DNA from: Cinclus cinclus
Lineage: Eukaryota > Chordata > Aves > Passeriformes > Cinclidae
NCBI RefSeq assembly: GCF_963662255.1
Contig: NC_085048.1
Coordinates: forward strand, 96,125,729 to 96,189,728
DNA length: 64,000 bases
Direction: 5' to 3'
Shown here in pieces: positions 26,132-35,976 of the stretch. The notes under the pieces are model-generated. The model was not told where the DNA came from. It did not search any database and saw nothing but the letters and a program-made list of their open reading frames with translations. The stretch's first letter is position 1, and every line of letters begins with the position of its first letter. A program made the position numbers and the translations under genes.

Positions 26132-26138
26132 ACTTACC
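26132..26138 (-). other. CDC42BPA: Splice donor of CDC42BPA coding exon 1
   Basis: On the minus strand the codon TGG (Trp59) is followed by G|GTAAGT, a full-consensus U2-type donor. The exon's last base is 26138 and the intron's GT is 26137-26136. The break is in phase 1, which fits the Ala (GCN) codon that follows in vertebrate MRCK-alpha as I recall it. Confidence 0.93.
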
Positions 26139-26315
26139 CCACTCCAGATACTCAAGGATGTTCTTCTCTCTTCTCAGAGGGGAATTATTACATTCATCAT
26201 AAAGGCAGATGAGTATATCCAGCAAGGTTTCCACACTGAAGCATTGCCCATTAGTCTGTGTTGGCCCATCCAAAATAAACTGCTCCAACTGCTTCAAACG
26301 CACTTCTCCAGACAT
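26138..26315 (-). CDS. CDC42BPA: CDC42BPA first coding exon (MRCK-alpha N-terminus, partial gene)
   Basis: Read on the minus strand, ATG at 26315-26313 opens 59 codons plus one base, beginning [17 protein letters not shown] and ending [10 protein letters not shown] recognise this as the N-terminus of MRCK-alpha, a large Ser/Thr kinase that acts downstream of CDC42 on actomyosin. From memory it differs from human at about two residues (R8K, A19T). MRCK-beta (CDC42BPB) differs far more here, so alpha is the better call. The segment is the helical N-terminal region just before the kinase domain; kinase, coiled-coil, C1, PH, CNH and CRIB regions lie beyond the window to the left. The start is chosen because translation matches the family from this Met and -3 is A; an in-frame ATG 18 nt upstream (26333) has C at -3. 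The exon ends in phase 1 at a G|GTAAGT donor. Reading past the donor gives non-family sequence, as expected for an intron. Confidence 0.96.
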
Positions 26316-26900
26316 GGTTGTTTCAGTTTGCATTGGGGTTTCTTTTTTAATGATTATTATTACTTTGTCAGAAAAACAACAACAATAAGAAAAAAAAAAC
26401 TTTTGAGGGTTTTGCTGTTTAAAAAGAAGTCAACAGTATTTTTAGCAAGTGTCAAACTGTGGTGGTCCTTAATTGCCAGCCCACCTCAGTGTTCCCAGCC
26501 TGAAACTAAACCCTTAGTTTCAGACACACACATACAGTGTGAGTATCTGTGTACGCATGACATTTAAGAGGAGAAAATAGTTATCTTTCAAAAAATCAAC
26601 AGGCTTAGTAAGAAGCGGGGCAAAAACACATATGGGCATTCCTAATGCTTTAACAATAATAACTGCACTCAAATTCAACCGAGACTGCCTGACACCGATT
26701 TCACCGTGCGCGGACAGGCACACGCACTTATATATTTAAGATCTTCTCCTTCATTCCCAATGCAGATCATGCAGCGCGATCCTGCGAGGAGCCCCGCCGC
26801 AGCACCACGGGCTAACAGCCCCTCCGGTTCCGCTTCCCAGGACGGATGGGAAGGGAAAAGCAGATGTATTTACGTACTTATATAAGCGATAGGCAGCAGA
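26316..26900 (-). other. CDC42BPA: Probable 5' UTR / leader of CDC42BPA
   Basis: This is the sequence directly upstream of the MSGE start codon. The first ~430 bases are AT-rich (T-rich on the sense strand next to the ATG), then composition rises sharply into the CpG island. It contains upstream ATGs, including an in-frame one at 26333 that would add six residues (MQTETT). No intron acceptor preceding the ATG was obvious, so I infer a continuous first exon reaching into the GC-rich zone. The real transcription start is not visible from sequence, and the right boundary is approximate. Confidence 0.45.
26877..26886. promoter_or_regulatory. Palindromic TATA-like motif
   Basis: CTTATATAAG is a perfect 10-bp palindrome, so it reads as a TATA-like box on both strands. 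It sits at the exon-proximal edge of the CpG island, about 560 bp upstream of the CDC42BPA start codon. A minus-strand start ~30 bp downstream (near 26847) would give a leader of about 530 nt. CpG-island promoters usually lack a working TATA box, so function is uncertain. Confidence 0.25.
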
Positions 26901-27238
26901 AACGAGGGCTCACACGGGCGGAGAGGGAGGTTGGGAGGGAAGAGGGGCCGCGTAGCCCCGCCGCCCCCCGCCGCTCCCCCGGCCGCGCCTCCGCGGCCAC
27001 CGCGGGGTGGGGCGCAGCCCCCCCCTCCCCAGAGCGCAGCCACGTCCTGCCCCGGGCAGCCTTTCCCTTCCTTCTCCTCCTCCTTACCGAGTCTCCTTTT
27101 AAGGCTTTTCAGTGATTCAAAAAAACTAAAGTCTTCATTGTCGCCCCCTTCTCCTCCGCTGCGCCAAGGGGCGGCGGGCGGGACGCGCGCCCCGACACAC
27201 CGGCAAAAGCGCTCCGAGCCCTGTCAAATCCTTCCCAT

Positions 27239-27299
27239 GGCTGCGGCGGCGGCTGCTGCTGCTGCAGAGACGGTGCTCTCCTCCTCCTCCTCCTCCTCC
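27239..27299. repeat. Adjacent GCN and CTC trinucleotide repeats
   Basis: A GCG/GCT run (27242-27264) is followed after a short gap by a CTC run (27277-27299). On the CDC42BPA sense strand these read as GAG-type purine triplets then CAG/CCG triplets. If transcription starts further upstream they would be in the 5' leader. Both runs are short and could vary in length between individuals. The poly-Ala/poly-Ser reading on the plus strand is a by-product. Confidence 0.8.
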
Positions 27300-27458
27300 A
27301 CCCGGTGCACGTCCTGAGGCGGAGGGAAAGCGCCGGCGCCTCCGCTTCGGCCGCACGCTGCGGGCCGGGAGGCCCCGACGGCGGCGGCGGTGCCTTCAGT
27401 CCCGGCGGCGCGATGGTGTCCCGGCTTCGCCCCCCCGGGCAAAGGGCATCCTCGGGCG

Positions 27459-27516
27459 GTGTGTGTGCGGGGAGCGTGTGTGTGTGTTTGTCTGTGTGTG
27501 TGTGTGTGCGTGCGCG
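27459..27516. repeat. Interrupted (GT)n microsatellite in the CpG island
   Basis: GT runs separated by GCGGGGAGC and TTTGTC interruptions end in TGCGTGCGCG. Alternating purine-pyrimidine sequence of this kind can adopt Z-DNA, and its position inside the promoter makes it a plausible length-variable modifier. Confidence 0.85.
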
Positions 27517-27786
27517 GGGCGGCGGGGAGGGGTAGCGGCGGCGCCCTCCCTCCCCGGCTCGCCCCCTCCCTCCCTTCGCTTCGGCGCCCTCCTCTCCCCC
27601 GCCGCTCCCTCCCTCCCTCCCGCGGTCACACGCGGCAGCCGCCGCCGCCGAGCGCGCAGCAGCCCAACATGGCCGCCGCGGCGGGGGGGAGCCGCCGCCG
27701 AGCGCCGCCGCAGCGCGGGGAGCCGAGCCCGGGGCCGCCTCTACTGATGGGATTGAGAGGAGGAGGGGATGCTGCAGCAGGGAATG

Positions 27787-27835
27787 CAGGGATACGGGCG
27801 GACCCAGGGATACGGGAGGGAGGGCGGGAGCGGGG
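27787..27835 (+). repeat. 18-bp tandem duplication with G-quadruplex motif
   Basis: AGGGATACGGG occurs twice, 18 bp apart. The second copy runs into six G-runs of at least three with loops of 1-4 bases (starting at 27807, 27814, 27818, 27822, 27826 and 27832). This satisfies the usual G3+N1-7 quadruplex pattern on the plus strand, which is the template strand for CDC42BPA. Confidence 0.75.
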
Positions 27836-28247
27836 AGGCCGCAGCGCCGCTCCCCGCCGGCTGTGGGCTATCCCGGGCGGACCCGCCGGCCCGCCGCTCA
27901 TCCCTGCGGGCTTTGCCCCGAGCCGAGGGGAGCAGCCGCCGCCGGTGCCCGCCCCGGTTCCGCTCAGCCGCCTCCCCGGCAGTAAGGCCTTTGATTAAAA
28001 ATCCCGGCCTGGTTATGGAGGGCTGGCATGGGGAGCGGCGCCTGCCTGCTCTTCCAAGGGGATCTGCCAAGCTCCAGGGGCGAGCAGGAACTGCGGCTCC
28101 CTCACACTTCGGGGCCTTAAAAAGGTGACAGAAGATGCGTCGGCTCTTGGCGGTTCTGTTCCCGCTGGCCAAGTACCTCCCCTCATCGAGGAGCCCGCCG
28201 TGCCACCAGAGTACACGCCGGAGAAACAAGCTCCTTTCGCGGGCATT

Positions 28248-28369
28248 TCAAACCATAACCTTTAAGAGAGATGGAGGATACTCTTGTTCACCAACGTGTT
28301 TTATTTTAAGGCGATATAGACTCAACTGCAGAAGCACGTCAGAGGATTTTGTGCTCATCTCTTTGCAGG
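28248..28369 (+). repeat. Copy B of an unrecognised ~122-bp element
   Basis: This is the partner of the segment at 25660-25782, lying at the outer edge of the CpG island. It is more GC-rich than copy A: several mismatches are A or T in copy A and G or C here, as expected from its location. The two copies are about 2.6 kb apart and bracket the CDC42BPA first coding exon and its promoter. They could be two insertions of one old transposon family or a local duplication of a regulatory element. Confidence 0.75.
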
Positions 28370-28883
28370 GCCGCCTGTGGGGTGGAAAATGGCAGCTGCC
28401 CACCAGCACACCGTGGCAGTTCTCCTGGCCAAAGGTGTCAGGGGTGTGCTGTGGTGCTCAGGGGGTTGAATGTCACCTCTAAGACAACGTGTAACTTCAG
28501 TTCGTCCTTCCTCAGAAGTCAGGTGAAAGGGGAGGAAGGCCGTACAGCCTCCAAAGGTCACTGACTGTAGGTGAACTTCAGCATTCTCCTGAAGCCCACC
28601 AAGTCCTGCATCTTTTGGAGCTCAAGGGAAGGAAAAAGCACAGGTGTCTGCTTCCTCAGTTCAGTAACCAGCAGATGACACTCAAGTGGGTTTTGCCATA
28701 CCAAGCATCTATGTAACTTTTTTTTTAAACTGGCCTTTTTACCAGCTGATATAAAACATAAGTCTTAAGACACCCAGTAAGATGTAACACATAATATGAT
28801 TAAAGTCCCATATGTTTGTTCAGAAACACTCAGCTGTATGTAAAGTCACTGCTGTGAAGCTAGAGAGGACAGTGACTCCCACC

Positions 28884-28893
28884 CTGCGCATGC
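28884..28893. promoter_or_regulatory. NRF1-like site outside the island
   Basis: TGCGCATGCA nearly matches the NRF1 palindrome TGCGCATGCGCA. CpG is rare in this part of the window, so a kept CpG-containing motif ~640 bp beyond the island edge is noticeable. It could serve a plus-strand start. It is a single short motif, so support is limited. Confidence 0.3.
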
Positions 28894-29952
28894 AGAATGG
28901 CAGAGCAGACTCTTGGCGAATGAAGAAATGTGCAGAGAATTTAATTCTAAAAGCTTTTTGTGCAAAAACCCTCCACGAAATATTAGAAACCACTGCAACT
29001 GTAAGTGAGCTTGTGATGGGTAGAAGATAGGATTAAACTAATAAGGAAAGGGTTTCCTTCCTGTGCTGGAGTACAGCCTTGGTATGACAAGAGCCCTGTT
29101 CCAGTGTCCAGAGTGCTGCTGGTCCTTGACTGCTACAGTCACAGCAATGTTCCTGTGGTAGAAGCCTGCTCCAAAGCTGTGGCACACAGGCAGTTTTACA
29201 GTGAGAGTAAGGTATTTCCTGCTGGCTCTCTGCTGAACCTGTGGAAAGTGGGATTGAAGCTGGGAGTGAGGGATGCCTGATGACAACAATAAAAATAAAT
29301 CGCTATTGCAGGGGTAGGTGGCCCAGATCAAATAGCACTTCCTATAGGGATTGGGGACACTTCATCCTTAGCATAGATTAACCATTATTAGGGTTGCACA
29401 GGGAAAATGAAGAAGAGTAAGAGTTAAAGGGATGTTAGCTCCTTGGACTTTGGCACCGCTTGGTAGGGAAGTGAACTGAAGAACCAGAGGCAGAGATATG
29501 ATAGGTGTGGATATTTCACTTATTTACTTAGCTTACTGTGTTTTCCTTAGCCAATTATAAAGTCTTTCCTTGTTTTAATTGCGGATCAAGTGTTTGCAGA
29601 CAAGGATGGGTACCCAGCAAAGGCAGTCACTTTCCCTGTGTTTCTGGTTTTAAAACTGAACCCTTTTTTCTGCCAGCATTGCTTGACAGAAGTTGCATAT
29701 CAAGCCTGGTTTTTTTGGATTTCTTTTCAGCCTGAGTGAGGCTACATGTAAAACCATGTAAGCTGTAGTTGAACACAAAACTCAGGAATTTTTGTTCTCT
29801 CCTTGTTTAATAGCCTGTCCAGAAATAAAAGAGGCATCCGCATAACAGCTGGTGATACACCCACTGTAGTCAGCTGTCACACCACAGAAGCTGTGAGGAA
29901 CAGGTAACACCAACAATGACTGGTGGCACTTTTATTTGCTGGGAATTATCTA

Positions 29953-30040
29953 TGTACCAGATGAGTAATTCTCACAGTGCACCCATGGGATGGAAAAATA
30001 TTTTCTCTGCCTTATAAGAAAGACTTTAGTCCAGAGTATT
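29953..30040 (-). mobile_element. Possible MIR/L2-type relic
   Basis: CTATGTACCAGATGAG, TAATTCTCACAGTGCACCCA TGGGATGG, TATTTTCTCTGCCTTATAAG AAAGACTT and CCAGAG parallel the antisense MIR/L2 tail (CTATGTGCCAGGCACT, TCCTCACAACCCTATGAGGT, CCCATTTTACAGATGAGGAA). It is short and degraded. Confidence 0.35.
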
Positions 30041-31256
30041 TAGAAAGCCAACAAAATAATTTGGTGTAACATGCAGAAATTCCTCCTCTCTCATCCATTC
30101 TGTCACTAAGATACCCTGTCCTAAAAATATACCCAAGCTGTGCAAATATACCCCAGTATCTTTTCCTAATCATCTTGTGTTTGTCTCACCCTGTTCTTGT
30201 TTTAATAATACCACAATAATATTTTCATCTTATTGCTTAGCTTTACAAATGTTTACAGTACCTAAAACATAACTAATGATAATAAGGAATTTATCTCTTA
30301 CAATAAGTGAAGCAAGCTGATAGCAGCAGAGGGAATAGTGTGGAATGAGGAGGATATGGTTGAAACAATGTCGTTTATATTTTAACAACATATATGTTGA
30401 GTGTTTCAATAGTTGGTACAGTAGAATAAACAGCCTTTTCTCTTCAGGGACAAAGGTTTGTTGTTTTTGGTGAAGTATTGTGGATATCTGTTTTTGGTGT
30501 GCAAACCTTTTCTAAAGTCGAGAGAGACCCCACATGCTTCCCAGCAGATGAATAATGCTTGTGACAGGTAGATCTACTACATACATAAGTACTCAAGAAT
30601 GGCATTTCTGTGTTGACAAAATTTTGCTTCCAGGTTTTTTGTTCTCTAAAACTTCACTTTATAGATACATGTTGCTTGTACTGATACCGTGTTTCATCTC
30701 CCAGGCAAAATGTTCTATTATTCTGCAAAAACGGTGCTGGCACCCGATTTAGGGGGTGTGTTTGTAGACATGGGATGGTACTATTTGAAAAGGGGTCCTA
30801 CAGCTGTTGCCTGAACTGCAGTAAAACTTAGGTTATGGGAAGAGATTGCAGGTAGCTACAGATGGTGCACACACTGGTTACACTCTAGGAGGACACTGAA
30901 GACCAGCATGTGTGAATCGAGCAACACTTGTTCTATAATCTGTTTCACTGTAGTTTCACATAAATCTTGCTGCTGGGGAAAACTTAATCCTTAATCTCCT
31001 AAACAGAGAGATCTTTTCACTTAAACTGATGGCTGGTGCAGAACTTTAATTAGTCTCAGTACCTATAATAATGCATTCAGTAACACACTTTCCTATTTTT
31101 AAAGACTTGTAAATCTACTGTTCTTTCCCTCTCTAACTTCCTTGCCAAGACCTATTTCTCCTGTGAGGTCTACAGAGAAGTCCAACTACAAACACTGAAT
31201 GATACCTGGCAAAATTGATGCTTATATTTACCTAATCCCAAAACAGTAATCATAAA

Positions 31257-31304
31257 TGTGTGTGTGTATATATGTATATATATGTATATATATATATATA
31301 TATA
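31257..31304. repeat. (TG)n/(TA)n compound microsatellite
   Basis: Five TG units run into TA units interrupted by two TATGTA steps. A small frame reading Tyr-Ile-Tyr repeats across it is an artefact. Confidence 0.9.
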
Positions 31305-33662
31305 GGCATTGTAAATACGGAATTATCTTTCTCTTCCCTCATGCTTCTTTTATTGGTCTTTGGAGTCTTATTTGTAGTCTTAATGACTTTCTGTGAGTGG
31401 CTGAACAGAATAATTTTACCTCAGAGAGAAATTGCATCATGCTAATCTCACTACACTGGATCTGTTCTGGCCTCATCCTCCTGGTTTTAGTTTTCATTTA
31501 AAATTGATAAGAATGTGGCCACCACCAGCATACAATTTTCTGTGAAGAATGAAGGAGATTTGACCCTGCTGAGGTGTCCAGGGGTGCTGTGCTCTGAGCA
31601 GAAACAAGACAGCCTCTGTGATTAAAGAAGAGGAGACAAAGTAATGGAATTACATTTATAACTGTGTGCAATTGCTATAATTTTAATCCTGCTTTTATGA
31701 TGAAGACTAGGAACTGACCAAAGTCACATCTCATTCTGACCTCCAAATAGGACCCTGTGTTTGCACCCTGACAATGCTGTTTCATCTCTCAATATGTTGT
31801 TTTCTTCCTGTGAAAGTGGGGTCAAGGCTGCCAGAGCTCTTAGGGCTGCTGTAAACTTTAATTAATGTCATTGAAGCAGTCTGAGATTTTTTTTTTTATT
31901 TTCCTTTCTTCAGTAGCATAAATCTAAGACTGTTACTTTATTTTCTCCCTTGTTTTTGTAGTCTGCAATTGTCTGCAACTTTTCAAGCTCTCAGTCCCTC
32001 CATAATCCAGTTCTTTCCTTGGATTTCTCTGTCTTTGCTGATGTTTTATTCCACTCTATCCAGAATCTGTTACCTGTGTTATGCCATCTTCGAAAGTTGA
32101 ACTCTCCTCAAGATAATTCACGCCCTTAAATGAAGATATTTAATGACATAGAACTCTTTGTCAGGTCAAGTGGCTTCTTAAACTGAAGAATTCTGAGGAA
32201 GACCGCATAATTACTTGTGAAACTGTATGGGTGCAAATTTCTGACACTGCCACACAAAGTACAGATAATCCATTGATTCAAAAGCAAAGTGGATGCATTT
32301 ACATTATCTGGCTGATGCCTATGCAAAGCTAGTGTTGCTAAACTTAACAACAGCAATAACTCAGGACAAGAGCTGCTTCTAAACCTACTCTCTTTGCAGT
32401 GGTTCATAGATTCTATTGATCATAATCAAGGACATAATTCAATGTCCTTTGCTCTAGAACGAGTGCCTCTTCTGCTGGTGAACACTCAGTGCTGTATTAT
32501 GGACTTCTTTTTCATTAAAAGGGTGTATTTAGAGATTAATTCAGTGAGGATCTTATGGTGAAAGTGATTTTTTAAAAAGAGCTGCTACGGTCATGTAAGT
32601 AACATTGATGGAAGGGATGAGAAATGAGGAAACTCATGACTAAGATTTTTGATTGGGTGAGGAAACAGGATAAAGTGAGGAAGAATGGGATAGATGAAAG
32701 AGGGAGGGAACCCGATGACTAACTTGGAAATCACATGGGAAGGAAGAGCAATTTAGAAAGGGGATGTCAAGGACAGGGAGTTTGGCCAGAAAGAGGGAGG
32801 GAAGCTTGTGAAGAGGGAGGGGGGGAAAACACTTACTTGTAAAACTCAGCAAATTCTGCACTTAGATGAAAACAAGACCAGAAAGAGCCTAATTTGCAAT
32901 GTGAACTCAGGGTGGATGGAGCTGGATTAACTTTATGTCAGAGAAAGGTTCAGAGTGCCTAGCTCATTACAAAGAGAGTACAAGAGATCACACACTGATC
33001 TCAATTTCCCCAAGGTTGTGGAATTTTCAGATTAGAGGTCTGACCAATTCAGTTTTAAAATACTGTTTTGGTTTATTTGAATTTTAATGAAAGAATATAG
33101 TATATTGAAAACAGTAGTGCCTCTATCTAGTTGCTTATTTTTAACTTAAGAATTGCAGAAATAGCGTCAAAAGTAAATACAAAAATAAAATACATATTTC
33201 ATTGGGAGAATAGATACAATGACAACAGATGCAATTCAGACAGAGGTCAGTTTTAACCAGAGACAGGACACAATGTAAAGAGACACTTTCATCATGGTCT
33301 GCAGATTGAAATCACAATATTGTGTCTTATCAACAGTGGGCATTTTGAGCTTGTTTGCTAAATTATATTTGGAAAGAGAGGCAGCTAGCCCCACCTCTCC
33401 CTTCATGGATTAGATTTGCAGCCATCACATTTTAAGTAAGTGATGGCAGTAGCACAGGTAACAATGCCTAGAAACCAGCACTTTTATTGTTTGCCAGTAC
33501 TACATTTTGCAGATTGATTTCTTCTGCAGTGAAAACTAACAGAAAAAATGAAGTGCTCTGTAAAATTTGAGACACCTGTGGAAGATATTTGTTGTAAGTA
33601 AACAGCTCTTGCTGCTCAGAAGGCAACTTCAGTTCACCTCCCAAAGAGAATAAAATCTTGAA

Positions 33663-33880
33663 ATCATGGAACCATGGAATGGTTGGGGTGGAAGGGGCCT
33701 GAAAGATCATCCAGTTCCAACCCCTCTGCCATGAGCACCACATTCCACCACATTGCTCAAAGCCCCATCCAGTCTGGTCTTGAACACTTCCAGGGAAGAG
33801 GTGTCCACAGCTCTGTGCAACCTGTGCCTGTGCCTTACCACTTTCATGGTGAAGAATTTCTTCCTAACATCTAATCTAAC
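33663..33880 (-). mobile_element. CR1 LINE 3' tail
   Basis: The plus strand shows the antisense of the CR1 3' end: two imperfect copies of the terminal 8-mer (AATCATGG AACCATGG), then GGTTGGGGTGGAAGGGGCC, AAGATCATCCAGTTCCAACCC, CTTGAACACTTCCAGGGA and GAATTTCTTCCTAACATCT. The element therefore lies on the minus strand with its 3' end at the left. It is a 5'-truncated fragment, the usual state of CR1, with similarity fading after about 33880 into a possible weak extension to ~33915. Together with the low repeat content it points to a bird or other sauropsid genome. Confidence 0.93.
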
Positions 33881-34665
33881 CAGTTTAAAATGTTATGTAG
33901 TGTTCAGTAATGATCCCACTCAACCCAATACCAAATAAGCCTCCTTGATCTCAGCAAGAGCATAAGTGAACTCACAATTCTTTCTGAAACAAACAAAACT
34001 GTTTGGACTTAGTTTTATGAAAAATAAGAGCCATTTATATCTTTGCATGATGTCAACCATTTTTCTTTGTAAACTGTCACTGCACAAATGAAGATATTTA
34101 ATTATATGGAAAGGTTAGAAATGTGATTACAAGTGCTTTTTGAGGTAGAGAAAGGCAAATATTTGTACTAGTTTAATCAAAAAGTGTGAACATAACACTG
34201 GCTCTGATCCTCGTGTGTGGATAGCTGGGAATAATTGTCCTTGTGGGAGGAGTGCTGGCCAGTGGTACACCTTTGTTTTATTGATAGTGCTCTCTCAGTG
34301 AAAGGAACCTCTCTGAGAGAGGTGAGAACAAATCTGCTGGCAGGACTGCTCCCTACCTGCATCCATGTAGGAGGGCAAGGTTAGCCATGCATCACTTTGT
34401 CCCTGTTTCAAGTAACCCAGCTCACCTTGGCTGAAATAAGCTGGGCCTTGCTTAGGCCTCTCTAGACATCAAAAGGAGGGGCAGCCTCCAGAATATGGGC
34501 TAAGACAAACACCAGAGGTTGTGTCATGGACAAAAATCTCTCCCAGGGGGGCATGCACAGATCAGGGAAAGGACATTGCTCTATAGCCACAGTCATTCAG
34601 GGGACAAGTTTATGTGACAGTGAATTTTTATTAAGGCAGGCATGTTGCTATGGATTAATTCAACT

Positions 34666-34697
34666 TAATCAATCAGTCAATCAATCAATCAATCAAT
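34666..34697 (+). repeat. (CAAT)n microsatellite
   Basis: About seven TCAA units with one TCAG interruption. A length-variable tetranucleotide repeat. Confidence 0.85.
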
Positions 34698-35799
34698 GTG
34701 AAGACAAGGACTAGAAGTACTAATTAAAAGCAGATATTTCCAATCAGAAGTTGTTTTAGCAACTCATAACTTGAAAGTAATTTGGCTGGTTTTCCTCAGC
34801 TTTTGCAAAAGTGACTAAAATAGACCTGGCAAGCTTCAGACTCAAGCAGCTTTCCAAGACAAAGTTAAATGAAGGGATGGAAACAGGGTGCTATAACAGA
34901 AGCTAGCTTCAGCCTTAACCACAGAGATGTTGCTGCCTCCCCTTAACATCCCAAACTATGCCAAAACACACTGTAGGCAAATTAAAATCATTAAATGAAA
35001 TGGAATGTTTCTGAAACTTCATTCAAGTAATGTCATAGAAACATTAATTATAATACAGCTATATCTCAAAACCTTTTCTTCCCCAGTTAGCTCAGAACAC
35101 CAACGATTTCCATGTGGGGTGCACCAGGAGGAAGCAAGGGCCAGCTACATTCACCACCTGGAGTCCAGCATTTGCTGCCATCCCTTTTTTGGCTTCCTCC
35201 TGAAGCACAGGATTTCATTTTGGAGGCCATGAAAATTTGGGTTCCAAATTTCCAATGGAAATTGGTAATGAAAAGATATTTTTGAAGTTGTTAAAAATAT
35301 TTGTATTTTTATGATGAAGAGTGATAGCCATAGTTATGTGTTCTTAAAATAAGACAGTTATCAGCTGTTCTTTTGGCTTTTTCAACAAAGTGAAGTTCTT
35401 TTTCCTTGACTGAATAATGAGGGAAGTGGTGAGTGGATGCATAATTAGGTATCAGCTATGGCTAGCACAGCTCTATGCAGCAGCAATCCTACAGTCACTA
35501 ATCTTACTGCTGTCTCCTACAGGAGGAGAAAATGAGTTGGGCTGAGGTCTCTGAACCTCATCCTCCCTCTGGTCAGGGACACTGACAGACCCGGGGTGCA
35601 GAGCAGCAGGTTATTCAGTTTATTGCTCCAGTTTGCTCAAGGCCTTTCCTAAGATGTAATTCCCTCTCCCTGCAGTAAAAGTGATAATAATAAAAAGGTC
35701 TATGATTCACAGTTGAAGCACTGTGTCTTGCTTAAATTAAACAAGTACCTAAGTGCTCTGCTGAACTGTGGCCAAGGGTGGATTACTGAGAGAGCTGGG

Positions 35800-35976
35800 C
35801 AGTCTTCCCATCTCCAGCCAGTTCACCAAGTAGTCTCAGGCTAATCATGGAGTTTTCTGGGGCTTAGTTTCCTGCACATGTTTCTCATAGGGTATCTATT
35901 CTGACTGGTGAAGATGAGAAGATAATGAGGGAACATGAAAAAACTTCAGAACATGGAAAAGTGAAAGTGCTGTAGA
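35800..35976 (+). mobile_element. Possible MIR relic
   Basis: Ordered resemblance to MIR: CCATCTCCAGCCAGTT, ACCAAGTAGTCTCAGGCTAA, TCTGGGGCTTAGTTTCCTGC ACATG, and a late GTGAAAGTGCTGTAGA resembling the GGTGCTATAGA end. The match is weak but collinear. Confidence 0.4.

Larger units (their letters stand above)
1..26137 (-). other. CDC42BPA: CDC42BPA intron 1 (5' part)
   Basis: This is gene-free sequence downstream of the exon-1 donor in the direction of transcription. I looked for the next exon (the start of the kinase domain) and did not see it, so intron 1 probably continues past the left edge, in line with the long first intron of this gene in other vertebrates. The stretch is AT-rich, with A over T and C over G on the plus strand. 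It holds short microsatellites, A-rich tracts, small tandem duplications (5564-5616, 18175-18222), perfect inverted repeats (5704-5727, 7622-7643, 7745-7774, 23091-23115), one MIR-like relic near 23.9 kb and one copy of an unrecognised repeat at 25660-25782. Open frames here are short and T/G-driven; none is recognisable. Confidence 0.8.
26770..28245. promoter_or_regulatory. CpG island promoter of CDC42BPA, possibly bidirectional
   Basis: About 1.5 kb of dense CpG and GC-rich sequence stands out from AT-rich surroundings. It holds repeated GGGCGG/CCGCCC-like boxes, NRF1-like TGCGTGCGCG near 27507-27516, an ATGGCCGCC core at 27669-27677 that loosely resembles a YY1 site, GCN and CTC trinucleotide runs, a GT run and a G4 motif. 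It begins ~450 bp upstream of the CDC42BPA start codon, as expected for a housekeeping-type promoter. Base composition asymmetry changes sign across it, so it may also drive transcription to the right. Several long open frames cross it on both strands, but their Ala/Pro/Arg/Gly-rich content follows from GC-rich sequence. Confidence 0.85.
28380..33660. other. Gene-free sequence right of the promoter
   Basis: I recognise no exon. Composition is moderately AT-rich with G over C and T at or above A on the plus strand. It contains an NRF1-like site (28884), a MIR-like relic (29953-30040), a TG/TA microsatellite (31257-31304) and purine-rich stretches around 32.6-32.8 kb. Open frames are all under 100 codons with no family resemblance. 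It may be intergenic or the body of a non-coding transcript diverging from the island. Confidence 0.6.

Noticed and set aside
25932..26137. Continuation of the CDC42BPA frame past the donor (about 68 more codons).
   Set aside because: It is read-through into intron 1. Similarity to MRCK-alpha ends exactly at the consensus donor.
1..26137. Looked for CDC42BPA exon 2 (start of the kinase domain), tRNA genes and known microRNAs in the intron.
   Set aside because: No segment translating to the expected kinase start was seen, and the hairpins found have stems of 9-12 bp, too short for microRNA precursors. A small or diverged exon could still be missed by eye.
26931..27317. Plus-strand frame ending in poly-Ala and poly-Ser.
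   Set aside because: The runs are translations of GCN and TCC trinucleotide repeats in the promoter, antisense to the known gene.
27390..27998. A 202-codon plus-strand frame through the CpG island, with other long frames on both strands.
   Set aside because: GC-rich DNA has few stop codons. The product is Pro/Arg/Ala/Gly-rich low complexity, crosses a GT microsatellite and resembles no protein.
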